A stretch of DNA of 36,774 nt from contig DATLYH010000373.1 of assembly GCA_035575035.1 (NCBI GenBank), positions 1 through 36,774 on the forward strand, read 5' to 3'. The notes beneath the pieces are model-generated. The model was not told where the DNA came from and ran no database searches. It saw nothing but the letters and a program-made list of their open reading frames with translations. The stretch is from DATLYH01 sp035575035 (GTDB taxonomy: Bacteria > Planctomycetota > Planctomycetia > Gemmatales > Gemmataceae). The position numbers were made by a program, and so were the translations under genes. Below, one piece after another: positions 19,939 through 26,660 of the stretch. Position 1 is the first letter of the stretch. Each line of letters starts with the position of its first letter.

Positions 19939-21061
19939 CATTATTCCAGTGCTTGGTGCTCGCCCCTCTTCCCCTCACCACCGCTTGGAGTTTGTGATCG
20001 AGCTGTTCCTGTCCGGCTTCGATGTGAAGGCCGATCCGCAGCGCCCAGAGAGGGCGGCCGCCGAGTTGGGCCAGGCGCAGCTTGACCATGTCCTTTTGGG
20101 TCGTGACCACCACGCAATCCGTTGCCTGCCGCGATGCCCAATGCCGCAAGTCCTCGACGTCAGCCCGCGTGTAGGCATGGTGGTCCGGGAACGTCCGGAA
20201 AGCAACGACATCGGCGCCGAGGTCTATCAGGGTGCGGCGGAATGCTTCCGGGTTGCCGATGCCGCAGAAGGCCGCCACCGACCGTTCCGTCAGTAATTCC
20301 GGCACCGCTGTGGCCTGGTCGCCGTTGACCAGTTCCAGCGGGCGGTGCCTGGTTTCCACCACCGGCACACCCGGCGCCAGCCGAGCCACCGTCTCCTTCA
20401 GCCGGCCGCGCTGGGTTTCGTCCACCTGGTCGCAGCGGGTTAGCACCACCACGCCGGCCCGCCGCAGGCTGGAAGGCGGCTCCCGCAACAGGCCCCGCGG
20501 GAACAGCCGGCCGTGGCCCCAGGGGTTGGTGGCATCAATCAACACCAGGTCGAGATCGCGGGCCAGGCGGCGATGCTGAAAGCCGTCGTCCAACACCAGG
20601 ACCTCGCTCTCCGACTCCTCGACGGCGATCCGGGCCAGGGCAACGCGATCAGCCCCCTGGTAATGAGGCACATCGGGCAAGTTTTCCTCCAGCACCATCG
20701 CCTCGTCGTTGATACCCTGGCCGCCGCCGTAGCCGCGGCTCAGGATAGCCACGCGCAGGTCAAGCTGCCGGTAGAAGCGGGCGACGTACTCGACGCAGGG
20801 CGTCTTGCCGGTGCCGCCCAGAGTCAGGTTGCCGACGCTCACCACCGGGACCGGCACGCGCTGGCTCCGCTTCCAGCGGCGATCATAAAGCCAGTTCCGC
20901 AGCCGGACGGCCGCCCCGTAGGGAAGGCTGGCCAGGAGGAGCCCGCCGCGCTCCAGCGCCGGCACCACGCCGCGCCGCTCGCCGCTGACCAAGGCCCGAT
21001 AGTAGTCACCGGAGATTGCCAAGGAGTTTGACTCAGTTGTTGGTGTTCCGGTCGAGCCCAA
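19928..21061 (-). CDS. lpxK: Tetraacyldisaccharide 4'-kinase
   Basis: The protein has about 377 residues. After an N-terminal amphipathic region that would touch the membrane (GLLLASLPYGAAVRLRNWLYDRRW) comes the P-loop VGNLTLGGTGKTP (about 75-87). Then follow LSRGYGGG, LDDGFQHRRLARDLDLVLID and the C-terminal FPDHHAYTRADV, all LpxK signatures. It phosphorylates the 4' position of the lipid A precursor at the inner membrane, giving lipid IVA. No ATG exists near the expected N-terminus. The start is a TTG at 21061 or another TTG about 13 codons later, and the choice is uncertain. It begins 12 nt after the stop of the DUF1573 gene. The last 7-8 codons and the stop fall in an ACTCAGY-type repeat. 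Confidence 0.93.
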   Translation of the reverse strand: MGSTGTPTTESNSLAISGDYYRALVSGERRGVVPALERGGLLLASLPYGAAVRLRNWLYDRRWKRSQRVPVPVVSVGNLTLGGTGKTPCVEYVARFYRQLDLRVAILSRGYGGGQGINDEAMVLEENLPDVPHYQGADRVALARIAVEESESEVLVLDDGFQHRRLARDLDLVLIDATNPWGHGRLFPRGLLREPPSSLRRAGVVVLTRCDQVDETQRGRLKETVARLAPGVPVVETRHRPLELVNGDQATAVPELLTERSVAAFCGIGNPEAFRRTLIDLGADVVAFRTFPDHHAYTRADVEDLRHWASRQATDCVVVTTQKDMVKLRLAQLGGRPLWALRIGLHIEAGQEQLDHKLQAVVRGRGASTKHWNNARY

Positions 21062-21073
21062 GGGCGGGCAGTG

Positions 21074-22090
21074 TTATAGCCCGCGGCGCGCTTGGTTGTC
21101 AACACGGACCGGAATCACGACGGTCTCACGTACCGGCCGGCTAAGGTGGACGCGGATGGCGCTCCGGAGATTGCCGCCGGACAATCGGGCACAGTCCACG
21201 CGGACCTTCAAGGTCGCCTCGGTGTCGGGACCCGGCGCCCACTGGCAAGCGATGGCCGGGTCGTCCGCCGTGATCCGCTCGACCACCACGGCCTGGTTCT
21301 GACTGTCGCGCAGGCGGACCCGGCAGGAGGGAACCGCTGCGGTCAGCTCCACGGCGGCGGGCACGGCCGTGACGCGCGGCCGGGAACGTTTGACGACCGT
21401 CACCGGGACCTTCAGGTCGCGGTAGAGCGGGTCATCGGTGAAGATGTTGAGCGTCTCCTCGTGCCGCCCTTCCGGATAGTCGGCCGACACTTCCAGACGA
21501 ATGCGGCGGACCCAATGTCCCCGGTCATCCTGCGTCTGCTCGGTCAGGCGAGGGACGAGGCGCGGCGAGGTGCTACGCAACTCGGTGATGGTCAGCGGCC
21601 GCGGCCGGCGGTCGGTCAGGACCAGTTCATGGCCGACGCTGCTGTCGCTGAACACGGTCAGGACTGCCGGCCGCACCGTCACCTCGGCGATGACCCGGCC
21701 GATGATCTGGAGCGGCACCTCGAAGCGCCGGCCGGCACCCTGGCAGATCACCTGGCAGGTCCAGGCATGCGGGCCTTCTTCCTCGCTGAGCGTGTTGACT
21801 TCCAGCAGCAGCGAGCCGGCCTCGCCGGGCTGCCACAGCCGCTGCGGCAGGCGCGGTGTCAGGCAGCCGCAGCCGGCCCGGACCTCCAGGATCTCGACTG
21901 GGACCGGGCCGCGGTTGATGAAGGTAAAGCGATGGCTCAACGGGGCGCCGCAGCGGACTTCGCCCACGTCCACCGTTGGTTCGGGGAAGTGCAGGTCGGC
22001 GCGGCCCGCCGTGCCGTCCGGCGCCAGCAGGACGACTGCCAGGAAGCCGGCCCACCAGGGCATCGACCGAGCAAGCAATTTGCGCTTCAT
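21074..22090 (-). CDS. Exported DUF1573-domain protein
   Basis: The ATG at 22090 follows GGAGAGGTGA and gives 338 residues starting MKRKLLARSMPWWAGF, a typical basic-plus-hydrophobic signal peptide (cleavage probably near residue 30). The next 100 residues carry the DUF1573 pattern: VDVGEVRCGAPLSHRFTFINRG, VEILEVRAGCGCLTP and QPGEAGSLLLEV. Two or three further immunoglobulin-like beta-sandwich segments follow. DUF1573 proteins are secreted or periplasmic and common in Planctomycetes and Bacteroidetes, with unknown role. It is the first gene of the minus-strand lipid A/LPS run, 12 nt upstream of lpxK, so a cell-envelope role is possible. A 330-bp region divergent to the STAS gene lies upstream. 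Confidence 0.82.
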   Translation of the reverse strand: MKRKLLARSMPWWAGFLAVVLLAPDGTAGRADLHFPEPTVDVGEVRCGAPLSHRFTFINRGPVPVEILEVRAGCGCLTPRLPQRLWQPGEAGSLLLEVNTLSEEEGPHAWTCQVICQGAGRRFEVPLQIIGRVIAEVTVRPAVLTVFSDSSVGHELVLTDRRPRPLTITELRSTSPRLVPRLTEQTQDDRGHWVRRIRLEVSADYPEGRHEETLNIFTDDPLYRDLKVPVTVVKRSRPRVTAVPAAVELTAAVPSCRVRLRDSQNQAVVVERITADDPAIACQWAPGPDTEATLKVRVDCARLSGGNLRSAIRVHLSRPVRETVVIPVRVDNQARRGL

Positions 22091-22420
22091 GCTCACCTCT
22101 CCGTCCCTGTTGGTCTGGAAGGCGGCCCGCAACCGCCGCGAGTCTCATCCGGCGGACGGGACCTACCCCACAGACCCGCGAGGGCCGGAGAGTTACCCTT
22201 TTCGTCCTCCCCGAGCAAGCGTCATTTGAGAGCAAGACCATCCAGGCGATTTTGCCTGTTCCCATCGCCTGGTTTTCCTGGTATTCCTGGTTTGCAGTCC
22301 GCTATGTTGTTATCCTGTGCTATCCTGTCTACGACCGGACGCTGCGGCGCGGGGGCGAAAGGCCGTCATGGCCGCGCTCGACCCGGCAGTACGGGGACAC
22401 TCTGCATCGGAGAACGGCTC
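22091..22420. other. Divergent intergenic region with two short tandem repeats
   Basis: This region holds the start signals for the DUF1573-lpxK run (-) and the STAS-GspE pair (+). It contains three copies of a 9-bp unit (CCTGGTTTT, CCTGGTATT, CCTGGTTTG) at 22268-22294 and two copies of a 10-bp unit (TATCCTGTGC, TATCCTGTCT) at 22311-22330. No convincing -35/-10 pair could be assigned. Reading frames that span it are extensions of other frames and do not look coding. Confidence 0.6.
22268..22330. repeat. 9-bp triplicate and 10-bp duplicate upstream of the STAS gene
   Basis: CCTGGTWTT-type units at 22268-22276, 22277-22285 and 22286-22294, and TATCCTGTSY units at 22311-22320 and 22321-22330. 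Two different short tandem repeats lie within 63 bp and 90-150 nt upstream of a start codon. They may be regulator-binding sites or simply neutral repeats. Confidence 0.75.
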
Positions 22421-22777
22421 ATGAAATTGACCCTGGTGGCGGACGAACCGGAGGTCGTCCGGGTGCGGTGCGAAGGGGAAATCCGGGACGTGCGCTATCA
22501 GATCAAGGGAGACCCGCTGGAGAACCTGCTCGGCCCCGGCTGCTACTCGCGCAAGGTGCTCCTGGACCTGGAGCGGACCGACTACATCGACTCCAGCGGT
22601 ATCAGCTGGCTAATTGTCAGCCACAAGCACTTCAAGCAGGGGGGGGGCCGGCTGGTCCTGCACACCATCCCGCCGCGCGTCAATCAGGTCTTGCAATTTC
22701 TGCACATGAACCGCGTTCTCCACCTGGCCGCCGACGAGCCGGCCGCCCGTGCCCTGGCCCTGGGAGGCAACCCATGA
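22421..22777 (+). CDS. STAS-domain protein (anti-sigma-factor antagonist type)
   Basis: The ATG at 22421 follows GGAGAACG and gives 118 residues, the normal size of a stand-alone STAS protein. KVLLDLERTDYIDSSGISWLIVSHKHF holds the conserved D-S-S-G motif (57-60), whose serine is phosphorylated in SpoIIAA/RsbV relatives. The second half ends with GGGRLVLHTIPPRVNQVLQFLHMNRVL, the usual final strand and helix. Such proteins bind kinase-type anti-sigma factors or act as phospho-switches. No RsbW-like kinase is next to it. Its TGA overlaps the next ATG in an ATGA, so it is translated together with the GspE-like ATPase, and it may regulate that ATPase. Confidence 0.85.
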   Translation: MKLTLVADEPEVVRVRCEGEIRDVRYQIKGDPLENLLGPGCYSRKVLLDLERTDYIDSSGISWLIVSHKHFKQGGGRLVLHTIPPRVNQVLQFLHMNRVLHLAADEPAARALALGGNP

Positions 22778-24009
22778 ATGACAACGCGGAACGGACCGAC
22801 CTGCACCTTGATGTCAACCAACTGGGGCCGGAGGAAGCAGTCCACGAGTTGATCGAGCACGCGGCGGCGATCAAGGCCAGCGACCTGTTTCTGGTCAGCA
22901 ACGAAACCCATGTCGCCGTCCACGTGCGGCACCTGGGCATCTTGCGCCTGATCAGCGTGATGCCGCTGGAGCTAGGCCGCCGCTGCATGGCCCATATCAA
23001 GGCTGTGGCTGGTATGGACGTGGCCGAGCGCCGCCGGCCCCAGGACGGCCGCTGGATTTACGAACGGCCGTCGGGCGCCCGGCTCGACCTGCGCATCAAC
23101 ACTGTGCCGACCCTTTACGGCGAGGACTACACGCTGCGGCTACTGGAGCGGGACAGCCGGCTGCTGCACCTCGACCAACTCGGCCTGCTCCGCCACGACT
23201 ACAACCGCTTGCAGAGCATGCTGAACAATCCCAGCGGCCTGATCCTGGTGACCGGCCCGACCGGCTCGGGCAAGACGACCACCCTCTATGCCTGCCTCTC
23301 CTACCTGAACAACGGCGAGCGCAAGATCAACACCATCGAGGATCCGATTGAGTATGCCCTGAGCGGGGTCCGCCAGTCGCAGGTCAACCCGCGGCTCGAC
23401 CTCGACTTCCCCGACCTGCTGCGGAACGTCCTGCGGCAGGCGCCCGACGTGATCATGATCGGTGAGGTGCGTGACCCGGTGACGGCGGAGACGGCGGTGC
23501 GGGCGGCCAACAGCGGCCACCTGGTGCTGGCGACGCTGCACGCCCCGGTGGCGGCCGGGGCCATCCAGAGCATGCTCGCCCTGGGGGTCCATCCCCACTT
23601 CCTGGCCAGCTCGCTTCTGGGAGCCGTCGCCCAGCGGCTGGTGCGGACGCTGTGCCCCGAGTGCCGGATGCCCGTGGACCTGAGCGACGCTCCGCACACC
23701 TTCGACGAGATCCGGCGCTGGCTGGAGCCTGGCCAGGGCCGGCAGATGTGGGGTCCACGCGGCTGCCCGGCGTGTTACAAGACCGGCTACACCGACCGCA
23801 CCGGCGTCTTCGAGGTCCTGACGGTCAGCCCGGCCCTTCGCAAACTGATCGTGCAGAAGCAGCCGATCCAGGCCCTCCGCCAGAAGGCCGCCGAGGAGGG
23901 GTTGATCGAGTTCCGACACTCGGCCCTGCTCAAGGTGGCCCGGGGCGAAACCAGCTTCGAGGAGGTCTTCCGCGCCGTGCCGTCGGAGTACCTCGCCGTC
24001 GAGGATTAG
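22774..24009 (+). CDS. GspE/PilB-type secretion ATPase
   Basis: The ATG at 22774 overlaps the STAS stop (ATGA) and has GGGAGG upstream. The protein has 411 residues, shorter than canonical GspE or PilB (about 500-570) because the N-terminal regulatory domain is reduced. An N2-type domain (about 20-140) is followed by Walker A GPTGSGKT (161-168), an Asp box (INTIEDPIEYAL), Walker B-like IGEVRDPVTAE with Glu231, and a His box (VLATLHAP). A four-Cys zinc site (C294, C297, C331, C334) marks the GspE/PilB branch rather than PilT. It would power assembly of a type II secretion or type IV pilus system. No other component lies in the window. The missing N1 domain suggests a different way of docking or control, perhaps through the STAS partner. 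Confidence 0.9.
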   Translation: MNDNAERTDLHLDVNQLGPEEAVHELIEHAAAIKASDLFLVSNETHVAVHVRHLGILRLISVMPLELGRRCMAHIKAVAGMDVAERRRPQDGRWIYERPSGARLDLRINTVPTLYGEDYTLRLLERDSRLLHLDQLGLLRHDYNRLQSMLNNPSGLILVTGPTGSGKTTTLYACLSYLNNGERKINTIEDPIEYALSGVRQSQVNPRLDLDFPDLLRNVLRQAPDVIMIGEVRDPVTAETAVRAANSGHLVLATLHAPVAAGAIQSMLALGVHPHFLASSLLGAVAQRLVRTLCPECRMPVDLSDAPHTFDEIRRWLEPGQGRQMWGPRGCPACYKTGYTDRTGVFEVLTVSPALRKLIVQKQPIQALRQKAAEEGLIEFRHSALLKVARGETSFEEVFRAVPSEYLAVED

Positions 24010-24014
24010 AGTAG

Positions 24015-24057
24015 TCGGCTCACTCCGTGAGCCGATCCCTCTGCTCGCGGAGCGAGC
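24015..24057. repeat. Two adjacent short hairpins
   Basis: TCGGCTCAC-tcc-GTGAGCCGA (24015-24035, 9-bp arms) and GCTCGC-gga-GCGAGC (24043-24057, 6-bp arms), both with 3-nt loops. They fill the 60-nt gap between the ATPase gene and the DUF1559-like gene. No T-run follows; they could act as processing or attenuation structures or be dispersed palindromes. Confidence 0.65.
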
Positions 24058-24069
24058 GGACTGCTCTCC

Positions 24070-25044
24070 ATGACCATGACCGACTTCTCCCCGCCGCCCC
24101 GCGTCAGCGGCAAGGCCGTGGTCGCCGGGGTCCTGGGACTACTCTCTCTGGTCCTGCTGATCGTCACCGGCCTGCCGGCCCTGCTGGTCGGTTTCCTCGC
24201 CTTGCGCGAGATCAACCAGAGCGATGGCCGGCTCGGCGGACGGCGGCTGGCCGTCGGCGGCATGGTCCTGGGCGCCTTCGGAACCCTGGTCTTCGTGATC
24301 TGGGTGGGGACGGTTGTGCTCTTTCAACTCCGCGAGGAAAGCAATCGGGTCCTCTGTCAGAATAACCTGCGGGTCATCGGCCAGGCGGCAAACCTCTTCT
24401 ACGAGGAGGAGAAGCTCTACCCCGCCGGCACCATCCCGAACAACGCCCTTCCTCCCGACCGGCGCCTGAGCTGGCTGGTCAGCCTCCTGCCCTTGCTGCC
24501 CCAGGAACCCGGCAGCAAGATCCACCGGCCCAAGGCCACTTATGACGCGATCAACCAGAACCTGGCCTGGGACGCGCCGGCCAACGCGGAGGCGGTCAAC
24601 ACGCCGATCCGCTGGTTCCTCTGCCGCTCCGACCTCGCCACGCCGGCAAGCCACCGGCCGGCCCTGACCAGCTACGTCGGCATCGCCGGTGTCGGGGCCG
24701 ATGCGCCCGAGTTGCCGGCCGACAGTCCGCGAGCGGGGGTCTTCGGCTACGACCGCCGGACCAGCCGGGAGAACATCACGGCCGGTATCAGCCACACGAT
24801 GTTGGCGACCGAGACGGCCCAGGACAACGGCCCGTGGGCGGCCGGCGGCCCCGCCACAGTCCGCGGCGTGGTCCCGGGCCAGCAGCCGTACATCGGCTTC
24901 GGCCGGCCGTTCGGCGGCTGCCATCCCGGCGGTCTCAATGTCCTGTTCGTGGACGGCCACGTCGAATTCATCAAGGACACGATCGGCGCCCGCCAGTTCG
25001 AGGCGCTGGCCACCCTCGCCGCCGATGGCGCTTCCCCGCCATGA
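24070..25044 (+). CDS. DUF1559-like protein with DUF4190-type membrane N-terminus
   Basis: The protein has 324 residues. The N-terminal 90 residues hold two hydrophobic segments (about 14-46 and 60-90) with LREINQSDGRLGGRRLAVGGMVLG between them, the DUF4190 pattern. An exported domain follows (NNLRVIGQAANLFYEEEKLYPAG), resembling the pseudopilin-like DUF1559 family that is greatly expanded in Planctomycetes. It ends with FGGCHPGGLNVLFVDGHVEFI, the H-x9-D-G motif of that family. Function is unknown; a link to pilus-like or surface structures has been suggested because relatives carry pilin-type N-termini. An ATG two codons later is an equally possible start, and no clear ribosome-binding site is seen. 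The GspE-type ATPase just upstream fits a pseudopilin-related theme. Confidence 0.85.
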   Translation: MTMTDFSPPPRVSGKAVVAGVLGLLSLVLLIVTGLPALLVGFLALREINQSDGRLGGRRLAVGGMVLGAFGTLVFVIWVGTVVLFQLREESNRVLCQNNLRVIGQAANLFYEEEKLYPAGTIPNNALPPDRRLSWLVSLLPLLPQEPGSKIHRPKATYDAINQNLAWDAPANAEAVNTPIRWFLCRSDLATPASHRPALTSYVGIAGVGADAPELPADSPRAGVFGYDRRTSRENITAGISHTMLATETAQDNGPWAAGGPATVRGVVPGQQPYIGFGRPFGGCHPGGLNVLFVDGHVEFIKDTIGARQFEALATLAADGASPP

Positions 25045-25260
25045 TCCAAAAATCGGGAAGCCGTCGGCCGCTTCCGGTCTCTATGGAGATGGGAAAGGTG
25101 TGGTGGTCCGGATGGCCGGGCAAGTGGGCGAGGTCCCATCTCCTCCTGCGCCGCCCCGGCAACGGGTGATGGCACCGGCCGGCGTGATCCGGTGGTACAG
25201 GCGGTCCGATCCGCCCTGATTCCCGGTCAGGGCTGGACCGTCTCCTCCGGGCACGCACGT

Positions 25261-25300
25261 GGGCCCGGTCTCCTTCCGGGGGCCGGGCCTCTTTGTTTCC
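25261..25300 (+). terminator. Rho-independent-terminator-like hairpin
   Basis: GGCCCGG (25262-25268) pairs with CCGGGCC (25283-25289). The stem extends to about 10 bp with G-T pairs at both ends, around a 10-nt loop, and is followed on the plus strand by the T-rich tail TCTTTGTTTCC. It lies 217 nt past the DUF1559-like stop, so it ends either a long 3' UTR or a separate small RNA. Confidence 0.65.
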
Positions 25301-25447
25301 TTCGTAATAAGCGAATCGTTTCTCCGCGGTGCCTGAAAGACGAACGGTTGGCTGCAACGGGATCAACGCGGCATCGGACAGTCGGCAAAGGCGGTGACAA
25401 TGCTGCGTCAGGCGGTCTAGCTCAGGGCCGGATGGTCAGGCCCCGCG

Positions 25448-25507
25448 GGATCATGGAAGGGACTCGGAAAAGCAGACCAAGCAGGAAAGGACGATCCAGG
25501 AATCGGA
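25448..25507 (+). ncRNA. GGA-rich tract, possible CsrA-binding RNA (tentative)
   Basis: Eight GGA triplets fall within 60 nt on the plus strand, several in AGGA or CGGA context. CsrA binds GGA, ideally in hairpin loops. The tract is on the strand opposite to csrA, about 85 nt beyond its 3' end, and a small hairpin (GACCG, loop, CGGTC) follows at once. No promoter or clear terminator can be assigned, so this is a hint, not a firm gene call. Confidence 0.25.
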
Positions 25508-25548
25508 CCGTAGCTTCCGGTCACGACAGGGGCCAGGGTGCGGGCAAA

Positions 25549-25578
25549 CGGCCGGACAGCGCCGGGGCGACCCGGCCG
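25549..25578 (-). terminator. Hairpin after csrA
   Basis: Perfect 7-bp arms CGGCCGG (25549-25555) and CCGGCCG (25572-25578). On the minus strand the stem starts 13 nt after the csrA stop and is followed only by TTTGC, so it is a weak terminator candidate. Confidence 0.4.
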
Positions 25579-25591
25579 TTCCGTCCCGGCT

Positions 25592-25795
25592 TTATTGGGG
25601 CGAGGTCGTGGGCTGGGTGGTGGCCACATTTGCCGGCGGCGACTTGAGCGGCAACAACTCCTGGCGGTAGATCGGGACGTCCCGGGGGGCCTCAATGCCC
25701 AGGCGAATTTTGCCCCGATCAATGTCAACGACCGTGATGCAGATATTATCGCCGATGTAGATCTTCTCACCCAGCTTGCGGCTCAGGACCAGCAT
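25592..25795 (-). CDS. csrA: Carbon storage regulator CsrA
   Basis: The protein has 67 residues starting MLVLSRKLGEKIYIGDNICI. IRLGIEAPRDVPIYRQEL carries the conserved Arg of the RNA-binding face (the R44 equivalent). The core is complete; the last 15 residues are a Pro/Thr-rich tail. AGGAG lies 9 nt before the ATG. CsrA homodimers bind GGA motifs in mRNA leaders and change translation or stability. FliW, its protein antagonist in flagellated bacteria, is not in the window. Candidate RNA partners are discussed for the neighbouring non-coding stretch. The 414-bp gap upstream probably carries its promoter. Confidence 0.96.
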   Translation of the reverse strand: MLVLSRKLGEKIYIGDNICITVVDIDRGKIRLGIEAPRDVPIYRQELLPLKSPPANVATTQPTTSPQ

Positions 25796-26209
25796 GTCGC
25801 TACTCTCCTTGGCGAGGCGGTAATTGTGTTCCCATCAAATTCTACGCTATGAATCCAGGTTGAGATGGCGAACCGCGCAGATTTTTAGCCGCCAACGAAC
25901 CCCCCCATCCCCGGCGCGACCCGCATCAGACCTAGGCCCCGCAAGTCCGGCTGGGACGGTTCGTGCATAAAACCTGGATGAGCAAGAGGTTGTGCTCATG
26001 CGGCTCGCCCAGCCTCATCCGTTCGGGCAGCCGGTGACAGGGGAGGGTCACCCCCGGCCCAGCGGGGGCGGCGGCAATGCGGGCCGAGTGGACACTCAGG
26101 AGTTGGGCGATTCCCTGCGGCCCCCCTCCGGCGGAGCACGCGGCCCTCTTTTCCCGGTGGGCCGGATTCTTTACGAACGCCGTGACGAAAAGGATCGGCC
26201 CCGGTCGGC
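25796..26209. other. Non-coding gap upstream of csrA
   Basis: I see no credible gene in these 414 bp: the frames that stay open give Pro/Gly/Arg-rich peptides with no plausible start. A 7-bp hairpin lies at 25978-25999 (ATGAGCA, 8-nt loop, TGCTCAT). The csrA promoter should lie at the left end, but no clear -10/-35 pair was assigned. No tRNA, tmRNA or SRP RNA signature was found. Confidence 0.5.
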
Positions 26210-26425
26210 CTAGCAACCTCGAAGGACGTACTCGACAAGGGTGCGCTGCTCTTCGCCGGTCAGCTTGCTCAGCGAGCGCAGGGCCGCATCAAAGTCATAG
26301 GAGCGGACCCAGCCGCCGTAACAGGACTGGACAAAGGCCAGCACGTTCTGCCGCTCGCCGTTCCGTGGGTCGAGCTTCAACGCCGCCCGGATCAGCAAGT
26401 CCAGCGCAATCGGCTTGCGGTGCAT
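26210..26425 (-). CDS. Small hypothetical protein (71 aa)
   Basis: GGGAGG with a 7-nt gap before the ATG at 26425 and balanced codon use support a real gene. The product has 71 residues and is predicted to be mostly helical: an N-terminal basic part (MHRKPIALDLLIRAALKLDP), a central aromatic WVRSYDFDAALRSLSKL, and LTGEEQRTLVEYVLRGC at the end. There is no signal peptide, membrane helix or metal motif. No family was recognised. It is on the same strand as csrA but 414 nt away, so they need not share a transcript. Confidence 0.65.
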   Translation of the reverse strand: MHRKPIALDLLIRAALKLDPRNGERQNVLAFVQSCYGGWVRSYDFDAALRSLSKLTGEEQRTLVEYVLRGC

Positions 26426-26660
26426 GGTTAGTCCTCCCTTTGGATCAAGCCTCCCCTGCCCTTCCCAAAGGTTATCCGTCTTCCGTGTTCCCGACGGACA
26501 TTGCGCCTCACACTGACGACGTTACCGGGTATACTCCCAAAGAGGGAAAAGGCGATCAGGACGGATGGGTCGCCGTGACGGTCCGGCGACATCGTTCCGG
26601 TGGTGAACGCAGGGGAAGGGCGGTAAGAGGGAACGGGCCGGAAAGGGAAGGAGAAGTCTC

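Larger units (their letters stand above)
25045..25591. other. Long non-coding stretch between the DUF1559-like gene and csrA
   Basis: No credible gene is seen in these 547 bp. The left half carries a 10-bp inverted repeat (25085-25094 with 25134-25143), a small hairpin (25200-25215) and a terminator-like hairpin at 25261-25290. The right half carries a GGA-rich tract (25448-25507), a small GACCG/CGGTC hairpin and a csrA-side hairpin (25549-25578). A structured 3' UTR or small RNAs are possible. Confidence 0.55.

Noticed and set aside
21092..22420. Long plus-strand open frame running into the STAS gene (561 codons in total)
   Set aside because: Antisense to the DUF1573 gene and through a non-coding gap; only the part from 22421 has family motifs and a ribosome-binding site.
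21976..22773. Plus-strand extension of the GspE-type ATPase frame
   Set aside because: Runs through the STAS gene in another frame with Arg/Pro-rich sequence; the ATG at 22774 with GGGAGG fits the family.
25932..26216. Small genes on either strand upstream of csrA
   Set aside because: Pro/Gly/Arg-rich, no ribosome-binding site, no recognisable motif.
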